Assembly: GCA_024803745.1 (NCBI GenBank)
Contig: JANJXV010000129.1
Coordinates: 1,116,001 to 1,180,000 of the forward strand
Source: Megascapheus bottae
Taxonomy: Eukaryota > Chordata > Mammalia > Rodentia > Geomyidae
Direction: 5' to 3'
DNA length: 64,000 bases
Within the stretch, counting starts at the first letter, position 1. Each line of letters opens with the position of its first letter. The notes beneath the pieces are model-generated. The model worked only from the letters and a program-made list of their open reading frames with translations. It was not told the origin of the DNA and did no database searches. A program made the translations under genes and the position numbers. Below, piece after piece: positions 9,647 to 22,586 of this stretch.

Positions 9647-12600
9647 ATGGTAGGAACTAATAAATATCTCTCAATCCTAACTCTCAATATCAATGGACTT
9701 AACTCTCCAATTAAACGGCATAGGTTGTCTAGTTGGATCAAAAAGCAAGAGCCATCGTTCTGCTGACTTCGAGAGACACATCTTACCCAAAAACAATCAT
9801 CTTTTGAAAGTGAGAGGTTGGAATAAACTCTATCAAGCTAACTGCCCCCATAAACAGGCTAGAGTTGCCATCCTCATATCAGATACAATAGACTTCAAAC
9901 TAAAATTAGTAAGAAAAGACAAAGAAGGTTACTACATACTACTAAAGGGATCTTTCCTCCCGGAAGACATAACAATCCTAAATATTTACACACCCAATCC
10001 CGGAGCTCCAAACTTCATCAAGCAAACTTTACTTACACTGAAACCGTACATAGATCGAAACACAGTGATTGTTGGTGAGTTTAACACACCACTCTCACCT
10101 ATGGACAGATCAACAAGGCAAAAACTCAACAGAGAAACCTTAGAACTGAACAACTATATAGACCAACTAGATCTAACAGACATCTGCAGAATATTCCACC
10201 CAGTAACACCACAATATACGTTTTTCTCAGCAGCACATGGAACATTTTCCAAAATAGACCACATCTTAGGGCATAAAGCAAACCTGGACAGATTCAGAAA
10301 CACTGAAATTATTCCATGCACACTCTCAGACCATAAAGGCATCAAATTGGAGCTGAACACACATCTCCACCAAAGAAAACCCTGTAACTCATGGAGACTG
10401 AACCAAACATTGAATCAAAAACAATGGGTAATCGAAGAGATCAGAACAGATATCCAACTGTTTACGAAATTTAACAATAAGTAGCACACAAATATCAACT
10501 CCTTAGGGACACAACAAAGGCAGTACTCAGAGGAAAATTTATAGCGCGGAGTGCCTACAACAGCAAGTTGGAAAAATGGCAAACCAACTAGTTAATGTCT
10601 CACCTTAACCTCCTGGAAAAAGAGCAACAAACCAACCCTAAACCCATTAGGAGAAAGCAAATTATTAAAATCAAAGCAGAATTAAATGATTTGGAATAAA
10701 AAAAACTATAGAAAGAATCAACAAAACAAGGAGTTGGTTCTTGAAAGAATTAACAAAATTGACAAGCCCTTAGCAAATCTTACCAAAAAAAGAAGAGAGC
10801 ATATCGAAATAAACAAAATCGCAGATGAAAATGGTAATATCACGACAGAAATTGCGAAGATCCAGAATATCATGAGGGAATACTTCTCACACCTTTACGC
10901 CAAAAAATTTGAGAATCTAGAAGAAATGGATGAATTCCTAGACAATATTAACATACACACACTGAAACAAGAAGAGCTAACCCAACTCAACAGGCCTATT
11001 TCAAGCTCTGAAATAGAAATGGAAATTAGACAACTTCCACTTAAAAAGAGCCCAGGGCCAGATGGATTCACAGCTGAATTCTATAAGGTCTTCAAAGCAG
11101 AGCTCACACCAATACTCCTCAAGCTCTTCAACGAAATTGAAAATGAAGGTTCTTTACTAAACTGATTCTGTGAAGCCAGCATATCCCTCATCCCCAAACC
11201 AGACAGAGATTCATCAAAGAAAGAGATCTATAGACCCATTTCTTTGATGAACATCGATGCAAAACTTCTCAACAAAATACTGGCCAACCGTCTACAACAA
11301 CTCATCAAAAAAAATATACACTATGATCAAACTGGATTCATCACAGGGAGGCAAAGCTTGTTCAACATACACAAATCAATTAATATAATTCAACACATCA
11401 ACAGGAGCAGGGATAAAATCACATGATTGTCTCAATAGATGCGGAAAGGCATTTGACAAGATCCAAAACCCCTTTATGTTAAAAGATGTGGAGAAACTAG
11501 GAATCCATGGAACATTTCTCAATGTAATAAAGGCTGTGTATGAGAAACCCACTGCTAGTATTATACTTAATGGTGAAAATCTAAAGCCATTCCCTCTAAA
11601 ATCAGGAACGAGACAAGGATGCCCACTCTCTCCACTCCTTTTTAACATAGTACTAGAATTCCTAGGCAGTGCAATATGGCAAGAAGCAAGCATAAAGGGG
11701 ATCCAAGTAGGGAAAGAGGAAATAAAACTATCCCTCTTTGCAGATGACATGATTCTGTATTTAAAGAATCCTATAGACTCTACTCCCAAGCTCTTGAGCT
11801 GATTCAAAGCTTTGGAAGGGTAGCAGGCCATAAAATCAACCCTCACAAATCAACTGCCTTACTTTACGCCAACACTGAGAGGAACGAGGCAATAATCAGG
11901 AAAGAAAATCCTTTCACAATAGCCTCAAAGAAAATAAAGTACCTAGCAATTAGCTTAACTAAGAATGTAAAGGACCGTTTAGATGAAAACTTTAAAACCC
12001 TAAAAAAGGAAATTAAAGCAGAACTAAGGAAATGGAAAAACCTCCCATGCTCCTGGATTGGAAGAATCAACATTGTGAAAATGACAATCTTGCCAAGGGC
12101 TATCTACAAATTCAATGTAATACCAATCAACATCCCAATGTCATTCTTTAAAGACATAGAAGAGGCAATTCAAAATTTCATATGGAATAATAAAAGACCC
12201 CGTATAGCAAAAACACTTCTTAGCAGAAAGAACAGCGCTGGAGGAATTTCAATTCCAAACTTAAGGCTCTATTACAGAGCTATAATTCTCAAAACAGCTT
12301 GGTACTGGCACAAGAACAGGCCTGAAGTCCAATGGAGTAGAACAGCGGACCCAGATATTAAGCCACAGACCTATGGCCACCTAATCTTTGACCAGGGAGC
12401 CAAAAAAATAGAATGGAAGAAAGATAGCCTCTTCAACAAGTTGTGCTGGCAGAACTGGTTAAACACCTGCAGAAAACTAAAGTTGGATCCTTCTTTGTCC
12501 CCTTGCACTAGAATTAACTCCAAATGGATCAAAGACGTGGAGGTAAAAGCTGACACACTGAAAAGTTTACAGGAAGGAATAGGAGATACACTAGGCCTCC

Positions 12601-13483
12601 TTGGTACAGGTCGAAACTTTCTTAATAAGGACCAAGAATCACAACAAATCAGAGAAAGGCTGGATAAGTGGGACTGCATTGAACTGCAGATCTTTTGTAT
12701 GGCAACGGATATAGCTAGTAAACTAATCAGGAAGCCTACAGAGTGGGAGAAGATCTTCACCACCCAAACAACGGAACAAGGCCTCATATCTAAAATATAT
12801 CAACAACTCAAAAAATTGAATCACTCCAAAACTAACCTCCAAAGTAACACCCATCCCATTACAAAATGGGCCAAAGAATTAAAGAGAGTCTTCTCTGAAG
12901 AAGAAACAAAAATGGCCTATAGACACATGAAGAAATGCTCAACATCTCTGGTCATAAAAGAAATACAAATCAAAACAAGCCTAAGATTCCAACTAACTCC
13001 AGTTAGAATGGCCAGGATCATGAAAACGAATGACAACAGATGCTGGAGGGGATGTGGTCAGGAGAGATCACTACTACACTGTTGGTGGGAATGCAAACTC
13101 GTTCAACCACTATGGAAAGCAGTGCGGCAGTGCCTCAAATGCTAAACATACAACTCCCCTATGACCCAGCAATTCCAGTACTTGGCATTTACCCAACAAT
13201 CCAGAAACAAGGGCATACTAAACCCACTAGCACAACAATGTTCATTGCAGCACTATTCACCATAGCAAAGATATGGAACCAACCCAGATGTCCCTCAGTT
13301 GATGAGTGGATCAACAAGTTGTGGTATTTGTACACAATGGAATTCTATGCTGCTGTCAGAAAGAATGACATCGCCCCATTTGTTAGGAAATGGAAAGACT
13401 TAGAACAAATCATATTAAGTGAAGTAAGCCAGACTCAAAGGAACTTAGGCTCAGTGGTTTCCCTCATTCGTCATAATCAGTAG
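9647..13483 (+). pseudogene. L1 ORF2, copy 2, broken
   Basis: Endonuclease homology runs from 9647 to about 10400, with TGA at 9764 and the indel near 9788. A 3-bp in-frame deletion near 10410 is shared with copies 3 and 4, but TAG at 10482 is shared with copy 1. Reverse transcriptase follows with FADDM near 11738-11752. The late frameshifts (near 11443, 11794 and 13138) and TGA at 11163 are as in copy 1. Private differences include gcgaag near 10856 and aaaaaa near 10903. Confidence 0.88.
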
Positions 13484-13897
13484 AAACCTTGGGCTCTACT
13501 AGCAGAGATTGTCAATAGAGCAAAAGGCCATATATAAGGCCATATAATGTGAAGCTAATTGAAAGGACCTCCAGGATATTGACACAAAAGCCATATAATG
13601 AATGATTGTTGTCCTTAATGTACTATGTTGTCTCTCATGTCGCTTGCTGTCCCTTGGTTATCCCATATTGGTAGAGTATCTCACTTTGTTATCTGATATA
13701 TTGAATTTATTTGTATTTGGATATTTGAAATTTGATAGGGAAGGGGGGAAAACCAAGACGGGTGGGGGGTGTGGGGTTGCAGGGAAATGGGTACCAAGAC
13801 ATGTGAGAGGGTATCAATGTATGTGAATTAATGCACCTTCTATCTGGGAAATATCATCTAACCCTTTTACTAATTACAATAAAAAAATGAAAAAAAA

Positions 13898-14239
13898 AGA
13901 AAGTTGTAGTGTGTGGGGAGGATGATGGGGTCAAATACATTTCTTCTTAGAAATTTACCTCATCTGGTTGCCCTGGATTTTCCTGGCCTTCTTCTTAGAG
14001 AAAGTTCTGTTATACTGGATTTGTGGCTTGGCAATGATCTAGCATGTACATCTTCGAGTAAGACATCCACAACTTCCATGCCTGAGACTCGAGTTTCCTG
14101 ACCTTTGGCAACAGCACAGCAACATCTTTCTTCCTCCTGAGCCACAGGCCAAGTGAGCTGGCTTGAGCTGGTTGTTAGTTACAGTGGCTTGGTTACCAGG
14201 GTTCCATATTCTGTTCCATTGTGAGGGAGGCAGGGTCAC
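13898..14239 (-). pseudogene. RalGDS-like 5' exon fragment, spacer 2
   Basis: Same two-frame minus-strand remnant as in spacer 1 (frames ending at 14239 and 14145 on the right), including the internal frameshift after the MLLCCCQR stretch. Confidence 0.5.
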
Positions 14240-14528
14240 CTTTCAGGGCCCAATGACCAAAGATCCTTGCTCACAAAAGACCTCACCAAAGACATACTGG
14301 AGGCTGAATCTCTCCTCCAGTCTCACAATATACATGTGGATGTAGTGTACAGCACACCTTATTTGTCCAATCCCAATGTCTTCCACTAGGCCCAACTACC
14401 AGTCTGGTCTCAGGCTCAAGGAGCCTTTCTTAGGTAAGATCCAAACTTAAGGGTCAATATTGCCCTCATCCTTTACAAAACATTTGCTTCACAGTGCCTT
14501 CTCTGCCTGCATTTTGCCCCTTGTTGAA

Positions 14529-14727
14529 TTTTTTTTGCTTTTGCTGGTCTTGGGACTTGACCTCAGAGTGTGAACATTGTTCTTGGGCTTTCTTTAGGCT
14601 TTAGCTGTCCCACCGAGCCACAGCACCACTTGCAGCGTTTTCTATTTATGTGGTAATGAGGAATCAAACCTGACGCTTACTGCTTGGTAGCCAAGAACTC
14701 AACCACTAGGTCAAACACACAGGGCAT
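14529..14727 (-). mobile_element. ID-like SINE, minus strand (spacer 2)
   Basis: Identical by eye to the SINE at 7112-7310. Confidence 0.7.
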
Positions 14728-14963
14728 CTTGCACATATTTTTGACGTCAATCTACTAGGATATTATTAGGTTTCTGTATCCTAATCAATTTTTTCCTGAT
14801 GATTAGCTTTGCTGTCATGTGTAAAAAATGCAAGAGGGAAAAACACAGAAGAATTAGTGAAATTAAAAAAAAGCATTAGACACAGTTAAGTGTTCATTCT
14901 TTGTAGGAGAAAGGATATTTGGATATGATGATGATGATGATGACTTTATAATTACTATGTCAG

Positions 14964-15168
14964 GGTTGAGAGTTTGGCATAGTGGTAGAGTGCTTGCCTA
15001 GCATCCATGAAGGTCTGGGTTTGATTGCTCAGTACCACATAGATAGAAAATCTAGATGTGGCACTGTGGCTCAAGTGGCAGAGGGCTAGACTTGAGAAAA
15101 CCCGAGGACAGTGCTCAGGCCCTGAATTCAAGCCCCAAGACTGGCAGAAAGATAAAAGAAAATAAAAA
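14964..15168 (+). mobile_element. ID-like SINE (spacer 2, before copy 3)
   Basis: Identical by eye to 7547-7751, including the gaaggtctggg variant. Confidence 0.75.
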
Positions 15169-15831
15169 TGCTTTTCACGAGCTAATTCACTCACAGCATT
15201 TGCTTCTGAAATCCTCGCTTCTGCATCTTGTGAAATACCCCTTTCCCTCAACGTAGACAAGAAAAACAGATCCATCCCATGGTCCACTGTGAGGCCACTG
15301 GTTGGGCTAAGAGCTAGTCATGCAGCAACTCGTAAGTTTTATTCTAATACTTTCCAAACTTTGTACTCAAATATCCTACCTACGTACCAACTTAGGTCAG
15401 TTATCCTTATGCTATAACTTTTCTTCATTACTACAATATTCTTACACTCCTACGTTAATCCTCTTGCACCTCCCCTGACCTCTCTCATTCTTTTTTTCTA
15501 TCTCTGGACCTCTCCTCGTCTTTCAACCCTTACACTGCACGGATCTACACTTGATGGCTGTTGAGCAATATTGTATATGTAGGTGGTTAATTATTCTCTA
15601 GGCTCAGAGGGACTTAAAGACAATAGAGATTGGATTGAGAGGCTTATTGTTTTGGGTATAAATCGCTTATCAGTGGTTGTATTAGGCTGGTCTGTAAGTG
15701 CACAAAAAGAAAGAGTGATAATACCAATCAAAACTTGTGAACATCTAGTGTCTGCCAGCTACAGAGGTCTAGGTTGGTTATATCTGAAAAACTATAATCG
15801 TATTTAGTAGTAATCTTGCTCCCATTTTCAA

Positions 15832-17015
15832 ATGGGCAGAACAAGAAACTCAAGAAAAATGTCAAATCAAGAAACAACATCCCCCACCCAATGTAAACAG
15901 ACAATGGAACAGTCACTGGCAAACCTAGAGGAGAGTCTTCCAATTGCTACACAAATGCAATTGATAAACATCATTAATGAAAAATGTGAAAATATAAAGA
16001 AAGAGATAATGGAGGAAGCCATACCTGAACAAGAGGAAAGCAAAAACAAGGTGATAAGTGAAAAAGAAGAAGCCATAAAGGAGGCCATAATAAAGATTTT
16101 TCAAAGAAAGATGGATGAATTCAAAGAATCCACAAATAAAAACGTGACCAAACTCCAGCAAATGTCCAAAGAAAATAAAGCTACTGAGCTAACCACTCAA
16201 AAGGAAATCAAGGAGATAAAGAAATCCATACATGATCTAAAACAAGGGATGCAAGGCATCAAAAGTGAGCAATTAGAAGCAAGGGAGATGAAAAATAAAG
16301 TAGATAGCTTTGATAGCAGGTTAGACATTGCAGAGGAGAGAATTTCCGTGGCTGAAGATAATTTAGGTATTATAAAGAACAGAAAATGAGTCAATCCAAA
16401 TCTAGGAAATATGAGAGAGCGCTTCAGGAGGTCCAAGATACAATTAGGAAGCCTAATTTAAGGCTATTTGGTACTGAGGAGGGCGTGGAGAAAGAGGTCA
16501 ATGGTATTGGAAATATACTTCAGGGAATCATCTCAGAGAATTTCCCAAATATCCAGAAGGGCAGGCCCATCCACATACGAGAAGCTTTTAGAACCCCAAA
16601 CAGACCTGACCAGAAAAGAACATCCCACCGCCACATTGTGATCCGAACTGGATCAATAGAAATGAAAGGAAAGATCCTAAAGGCAGCCAGGGAAAAGGGA
16701 TCAGTAACCTACAAAGGCAAACCAATCACAATAACCCCAGATTTCTCAGCAGAGACCATGCAAGCACGAAGTGACTGGAAGCATATATGTCATGCCCTTA
16801 TATCAAATAACTACCAACCAAGAATACTGTAGCCAGCTAAGCTCTCATTCATAACTGAGGGAAAAATAAAAACATTCCATTCCAGGGAAAAGCTGCAACA
16901 ATATGTCGAAACAAAACCAACACTATAGAGAATTCTCAAAGATGCTCTATACATAGATAACCAAAATAAATGCAATATAGGGAAAGAAATGGCACCTAAA
17001 CAGCATACCATCTAA
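15832..17015 (+). pseudogene. L1 ORF1, copy 3, broken
   Basis: Frames 15832-16389 (coiled coil) and 16386-16832 (RRM and C-terminal start) are offset by the 4-bp deletion. Three private amino-acid changes in the second part (LRLFG, PIHIR, SIEMK) separate it from copy 2. It carries the TAG at 16830-16832 found in all copies and the extra TAG near 16925 shared with copies 2 and 4. Confidence 0.85.
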
Positions 17016-17063
17016 GGACCACAAGAACTGTCAAGACACAGGCCCTACTAAAAGCTTTTAAAA

Positions 17064-20000
17064 ATGGTAGGAACTAATAAATATCTCTCAATCCTAACTC
17101 TCAATATCAATGGACTTAACTCTCCAATTAAACGGCATAGGTTGTCTAGTTGGATCAAAAAGCAAGAGCCATCGTTCTGCTGACTTCGAGAGACACATCT
17201 TACCCAAAAACAATCATCTTTTGAAAGTGAGAGGTTGGAATAAACTCTATCAAGCTAACTGCCCCCATAAACAGGCTAGAGTTGCCATCCTCATATCAGA
17301 TACAATAGACTTCAAACTAAAATTAGTAAGAAAAGACAAAGAAGGTTACTACATACTACTAAAGGGATCTTTCCTCCCGGAAGACATAACAATCCTAAAT
17401 ATTTACACACCCAATCCCGGAGCTCCAAACTTCATCAAGCAAACTTTACTTACACTGAAACCGTACATAGATCGAAACACAGTGATTGTTGGTGAGTTTA
17501 ACACACCACTCTCACCTATGGACAGATCAACAAGGCAAAAACTCAACAGAGAAACCTTAGAACTGAACAACTATATAGAGCAACTAGATCTAACAGACAT
17601 CTGCAGAATATTCCACCCAGTAACACCACAATATACGTTTTTCTCAGCAGCACATGGAACATTTTCCAAAATAGACCACATCTTAGGCCATAAAGCAAAC
17701 CTGGACAGATTCAGAAACACTGAAATTATTCCATGCACACTCTCAGACCATAAAGGCATCAAATTGGAGCTGAACACACATCTCCACCAAAGAAAACCCT
17801 GTAACTCATGGAGACTGAACCACACATTGAATCAAAAACAATGGGTAATCGAAGAGATCAGAACAGATATCCAACTGTTTACGAAATTTAACAATAAGGA
17901 GCACACAAATATCAACTCCTTAGGGACACAACAAAGGCAGTACTCAGAGGAAAATTTATAGCGCGGAGTGCCTACAACAGCAAGTTGGAAAAATGGCAAA
18001 CCAACTAGTTAATGTCTCACCTTAACCTCCTGGAAAAAGAGCAACAAACCAACCCTAAACCCATTAGGAGAAAGCAAATTATTAAAATCAAAGCAGAATT
18101 AAATGATTTGGAATAAAAAAAACTATAGAAAGAATCAACAAAACAAGGAGTTGGTTCTTGAAAGAATTAACAAAATTGACAAGCCCTTAGCAAATCTTAC
18201 CAAAAAAAGAAGAGAGCATATCGAAATAAACAAAATCGCAGATGAAAATGGTAATATCACGACAGAAATTACCAAGATCCAGAATATCATGAGGGAATAC
18301 TTCTCAAACCTTTACGCCAACAAATTTGAGAATCTAGAAGAAATGGATGAATTCCTAGACAATATTAACATACACACACTGAACCAAGAAGAGCTAACCC
18401 AACTCAACAGGCCTATTTCAAGCTCTGAAATAGAAATGGAAATTAGACAACTTCCACTTAAAAAGAGCCCAGGGCCAGATGGATTCACAGCTGAATTCTA
18501 TAAAGTCTTCAAAGCAGAGCTCACACCAATACTCCTCAAGCTCTTCAACGAAATTGAAAATGAAGGTTCTTTACTAAACTGATTCTGTGAAGCCAGCATA
18601 TCCCTCATCCCCAAACCAGACAGAGATTCATCAAAGAAAGAGATCTATAGACCCATTTCTTTGATGAACATCGATGCAAAACTTCTCAACAAAATACTGG
18701 CCAACCGTCTACAACAACTCATCAAAAAAATTATACACTATGATCAAACTGGATTCATCACAGGGAGGCAAAGCTGGTTCAACATACACAAATCAATTAA
18801 TATAATTCAACACTTCAACAGGAGCAGGGATAAAATCACATGATTGTCTCAATAGATGCGGAAAAGGCATTTGACAAGATCCAAAACCCCTTTATGTTAA
18901 AAGATGTGGAGAAACTAGGAATCCATGGAACATTTCTCAATGTAATAAAGGCTGTGTATGAGAAACCCACTGCTAGTATTATACTTAATGGTGAAAATCT
19001 AAAGCCATTCCCTCTAAAATCAGGAACGAGACAAGGATGCCCACTCTCTCCACTCCTTTTTAACATAGTACTAGAATTCCTAGGCAGTGCAATATGGCAA
19101 GAAGCAAGCATAAAGGGGATCCAAGTAGGGAAAGAGGAAATAAAACTATCCCTCTTTGCAGATGACATGATTCTGTATTTAAAGTATCCTATAGACTCTA
19201 CTCCCAAGCTCCTTGAGCTGATTCAAAGCTTTGGAAGGGTAGCAGGCCATAAAATCAACCCTCACAAATCAACTGCCTTACTTTACGCCAACACTGAGAG
19301 GAACGAGGCAATAATCAGGAAAGAAAATCCTTTCACAATAGCCTCAAAGAAAATAAAGTACCTAGCAATTAGCTTAACTAAGAATGTAAAGGACCGTTTA
19401 GATGAAAACTTTAAAACCCTAAAAAAGGAAATTAAAGCAGAACTAAGGAAATGGAAAAACCTCCCATGCTCCTGGATTGGAAGAATCAACATTGTGAAAA
19501 TGACAATCTTGCCAAGGGCTATCTACAAATTCAATGTAATACCCATCAACATCCCAATGTCATTCTTTAAAGACATAGAAGAGGCAATTCAAAATTTCAT
19601 ATGGAAAAATAAAAGACCCCGTATAGCAAAAACACTTCTTAGCAGAAAGAACAGCGCTGGAGGAATTTCAATTCCAAACTTAAGGCTCTATTACAGAGCT
19701 ATAATTCTCAAAACAGCTTGGTACTGGCACAAGAACAGGCCTGAAGTCCAATGGAATAGAACTGCGGACCCAGATATTAAACCACAGACCTATGGCCAAC
19801 TAATCTTTGACCAGGGAGCCAAAAAAATAGAATGGAAGAAAGATAGCCTCTTCAACAAGTTGTGCTGGCAGAACTGGTTAAACACCTGCAGAAAACTAAA
19901 GTTGGATCCTTCTTTGTCACCTTGCACTAGAATTAACTCCAAATGGATCAAAGACGTGGAGGTAAAAGCTGACACACTGAAAAGTTTACAGGAAGGAATA

Positions 20001-20903
20001 GGAGATACACTAGGCCTCCTTGGTACAGGTCGAAACTTTCTTAATAAGGACCAAGAATCACAACAAATCAGAGAAAGGCTGGATCAGTGGGACTGCATTA
20101 AACTGCAGAGCTTTTGTATGGCAACGGATATAGCTAGTAAACTAATCAGGAAGCCTACAGAGTGGGAGAAGATCTTCACCACCCAAACAACGGAACAAGG
20201 CCTCATATCTAAAATATATCAACAACTCAAAAAATTGAATCACTCCAAAACTAACCTCCAAAGTAACACCCATCCCATTACAAAATGGGCCAAAGACTTA
20301 AAGAGAGTCTTCTCTGAAGAAGAAAGAAAAATGGCCTATAGACACATGAAGAAATGCTCAACATCTCTGGTCATAAAAGAAATGCAAATCAAAACAAGTC
20401 TAAGATTCCACCTAACTCCAGTTAGAATGGCCAGGATCAGGAAAAAGAATGACAACAGATGCTGGAGGGGATGTGGTCAGGAGGGATCACTACTACACTG
20501 TTGGTGGGAGTGCAAACTCGTTCAACCACTATGGAAAGCAGTGCGGCAGTGCCTCAAAACGCTAAACATACAACTCCCCTATGACCCAGCAATTCCAGTA
20601 CTTGGCATTTACCCAACAATCCAGAAACAAGGGCATACTAAACCCACTAGCACAACAATGTTCATTGCAGCACTATTCACCATAGCAAAGATATGGAACC
20701 AACCCAGATGTCCCTCAGTTGATGAGTGGATCAACAAGTTGTGGTATTTGTACACAATGCAATTCTATGCTGCTGTCAGAAAGAATGACATCGCCAAATT
20801 TGTTAGGAAATGGAAAGACTTAGAACAAATCATATTAAGTGAAGTAAGCCAGACTCAAAGGAACTTAGGCTCAGTGGTTTCCCTCATTCGTCATAATCAG
20901 TAG
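17064..20903 (+). pseudogene. L1 ORF2, copy 3, with 687-codon open C-terminal part
   Basis: The endonuclease carries TGA at 17181 and the common indel. Codon 17902 is GAG, so the frame runs on to 17961, where the common 1-bp loss has already put it out of phase. TGA at 18580 interrupts the segment before the RT core. From 18840 to 20903 a single frame stays open for 687 codons. It starts at [14 protein letters not shown] (an RT motif) and includes FADDM near 19155-19170, the Cys-rich WRGCGQ...HCWWEC region near 20466-20515 and the normal end at VVSLIRHNQ. The N-terminal half is dead, so this is at most a fragment. Confidence 0.9.
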
Positions 20904-21315
20904 AAACCTTGGGCTCTACTAGCAGAGATTGGCAATAGAGCAAAAGGCCATATATAAGGCCATATAATGTGAAGCTAATTGAAAGGACCTCCAGGATATT
21001 GACACAAAAGCCATATAATGAATGATTGTTGTCCTTAATGTACTATGTTGTCTCTCATCTCGCTTGCTGTCCCTTGGTTATCCCATATTGGTATAGTATC
21101 TCACTTTGTTATCTGATATATTGAATTTATTTGTATTTGGATATTTGAAATTTGATAGGGAAGGGGGGGAAACCAAGACGGGTGGGGGGTGTGGGGTTGG
21201 AGGGAAAGGGTACCAAGACATGTGAAAGGGTATCAATGTATGTGAATTAATGCACCTTCTATCTGGCAAATATCATCTAACCCTTTTACTAATTACAATA
21301 AAAAAATGAAAAAAA

Positions 21316-21657
21316 AGAAACTTGTAGTGTGTGGGGAGGATGATGGGGTCAAATACATTTTTTCTTAGAAATTTACCTCATCTGGTTGCTCTGGATTTTC
21401 TGGGCCTTCTTCTTAGAGAAAGTTCTGTTATACTGGATTTGTGGCTTGGCAATGATCTAGCATGTACATCTTCGAGTAAGACATCCACAACTTCCATGCC
21501 TGAGACTCGAGTTTCCTGACCTTTGGCAACAGCACAGCAACATCTTTCTTCCTCCTGAGCCACAGGCCAAGTGAGCTGGCTTGAGCTGGTTGTTAGTTAC
21601 AGTGGCTTGGTTACCAGGGTTCCATATTCTGTTCCATTGTGAGGGAGGCAGGGTCAC
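21316..21657 (-). pseudogene. RalGDS-like 5' exon fragment, spacer 3
   Basis: Minus-strand remnant with the same frameshift as the other spacers. Near the L1 boundary it reads RRRPRKSRATR, where spacers 1 and 2 give RRRPGKSRATR. Confidence 0.5.
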
Positions 21658-21946
21658 CTTTCAGGGCCCAATGACCAAAGATCCTTGCTCACAAAAGACC
21701 TCACCAAAGACATACTGGAGGCTGAATCTCTCCTCCAGTCTCACAATATACATGTGGATGTAGTGTACAGCACACCTTATTTGTCCAATCCCAATGTCTT
21801 CCACTAGGCCCAACTACCAGTCTGGTCTCAGGCTCAAGGAGCCTTTCTTAGGTAAGATCCAAACTTAAGGGTCAATATTGCCCTCATCCTTTACAAAACA
21901 TTTGCTTCACAGTGCCTTCTCTGCCTGCATTTTGCCCCTTGTCGAA

Positions 21947-22145
21947 TTTTTTTTGTTTTTGCTAGTCTTGGGACTTGACCTCAGAGTTTGAACATTGTTC
22001 TTGGGCTTTCTTTAGGCTTTAGCTGTCCGACCGAGCCACAGCACCACTTGCAGCGTTTTCTATGTATGTGGTAATGAGGAATCAAACCTGAGGCTTACTG
22101 CTTGGTTGCCAAGGACTCTCCCACTAGGTCAAACACACAGGGCAT
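21947..22145 (-). mobile_element. ID-like SINE, minus strand (spacer 3)
   Basis: Same old insertion. It reads gttgccaaggactctccc near its head, a form close to spacers 4 and 6 and unlike spacers 1 and 2. Confidence 0.7.
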
Positions 22146-22381
22146 CTTGCACATATTTTTGACATCAATCTACTAGGATATTATTAGGTTTCTGTATCCT
22201 AATCAATTTTTTCCTGATGATTAGCTTTGCTGTCATGTGTAAAAAATGCAAGAGGGAAAAACAGAGAAGAATTAGTGAAATTAAAAAAAAGCATTAGACA
22301 CAGTTAAGTGTTCATTCTTTGTAGGAGAAAGGATATTTGGATATGATGATGATGATGATGACTTTATAATTACTATGTCAG

Positions 22382-22586
22382 GATTGAGAGTTTGGCATAG
22401 TGGTAGAGTGCTTGCCTAGCATCCATGAAGATCTGGGTTTGATTGCTCAGTACCACATAGATAGAAAATCTAGATGTGGCACTGTGGCTCAAGTGGCAGA
22501 GGGCTAGACTTGAGAAAACCAGAGGACAGTGCTCAGGCCCTGAATTCAAGCCCCAAGACTGGCAGAAAGATAAAAGAAAATAAAAA
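22382..22586 (+). mobile_element. ID-like SINE (spacer 3, before copy 4)
   Basis: Same insertion as 126-330, with a private tail change (aaaaatcc for aaaaatgc near 22584). Confidence 0.75.

Larger units (their letters stand above)
7855..13897 (+). mobile_element. L1: LINE-1, array copy 2, defective
   Basis: Same layout as copy 1. This copy is a mosaic. Its left half (5' UTR, ORF1, endonuclease) groups with copies 3 and 4: a CAG to TAG stop near 9507 in the ORF1 C-terminal region, and a 3-bp deletion near 10410. From TAG at 10482 onward it groups with copy 1, sharing all its late ORF2 frameshifts. Only a few single-base differences from copy 1 are visible over the last 2.8 kb (for example gaacgagg at 11884 against gaaagagg at 4464). 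Confidence 0.85.
13898..15271. repeat. Spacer 2 of the array
   Basis: It has the same content and junctions as spacer 1, and I see no base differences from it by eye. This marks the most recent duplication in the visible array. It contains a GAT repeat near 14927-14942. Confidence 0.85.
15272..21315 (+). mobile_element. L1: LINE-1, array copy 3, defective
   Basis: The left part is almost identical to copy 2; the first visible difference is ctatttgg at about 16464. From ORF2 mid-region on it pairs with copy 4, sharing aaagtatcc (near 19182) where the other copies read aaagaatcc. It lacks the three late ORF2 frameshifts of copies 1 and 2, so it keeps a long open C-terminal frame. AATAAA and an A-rich tail are present near 21297-21315. 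Confidence 0.85.
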
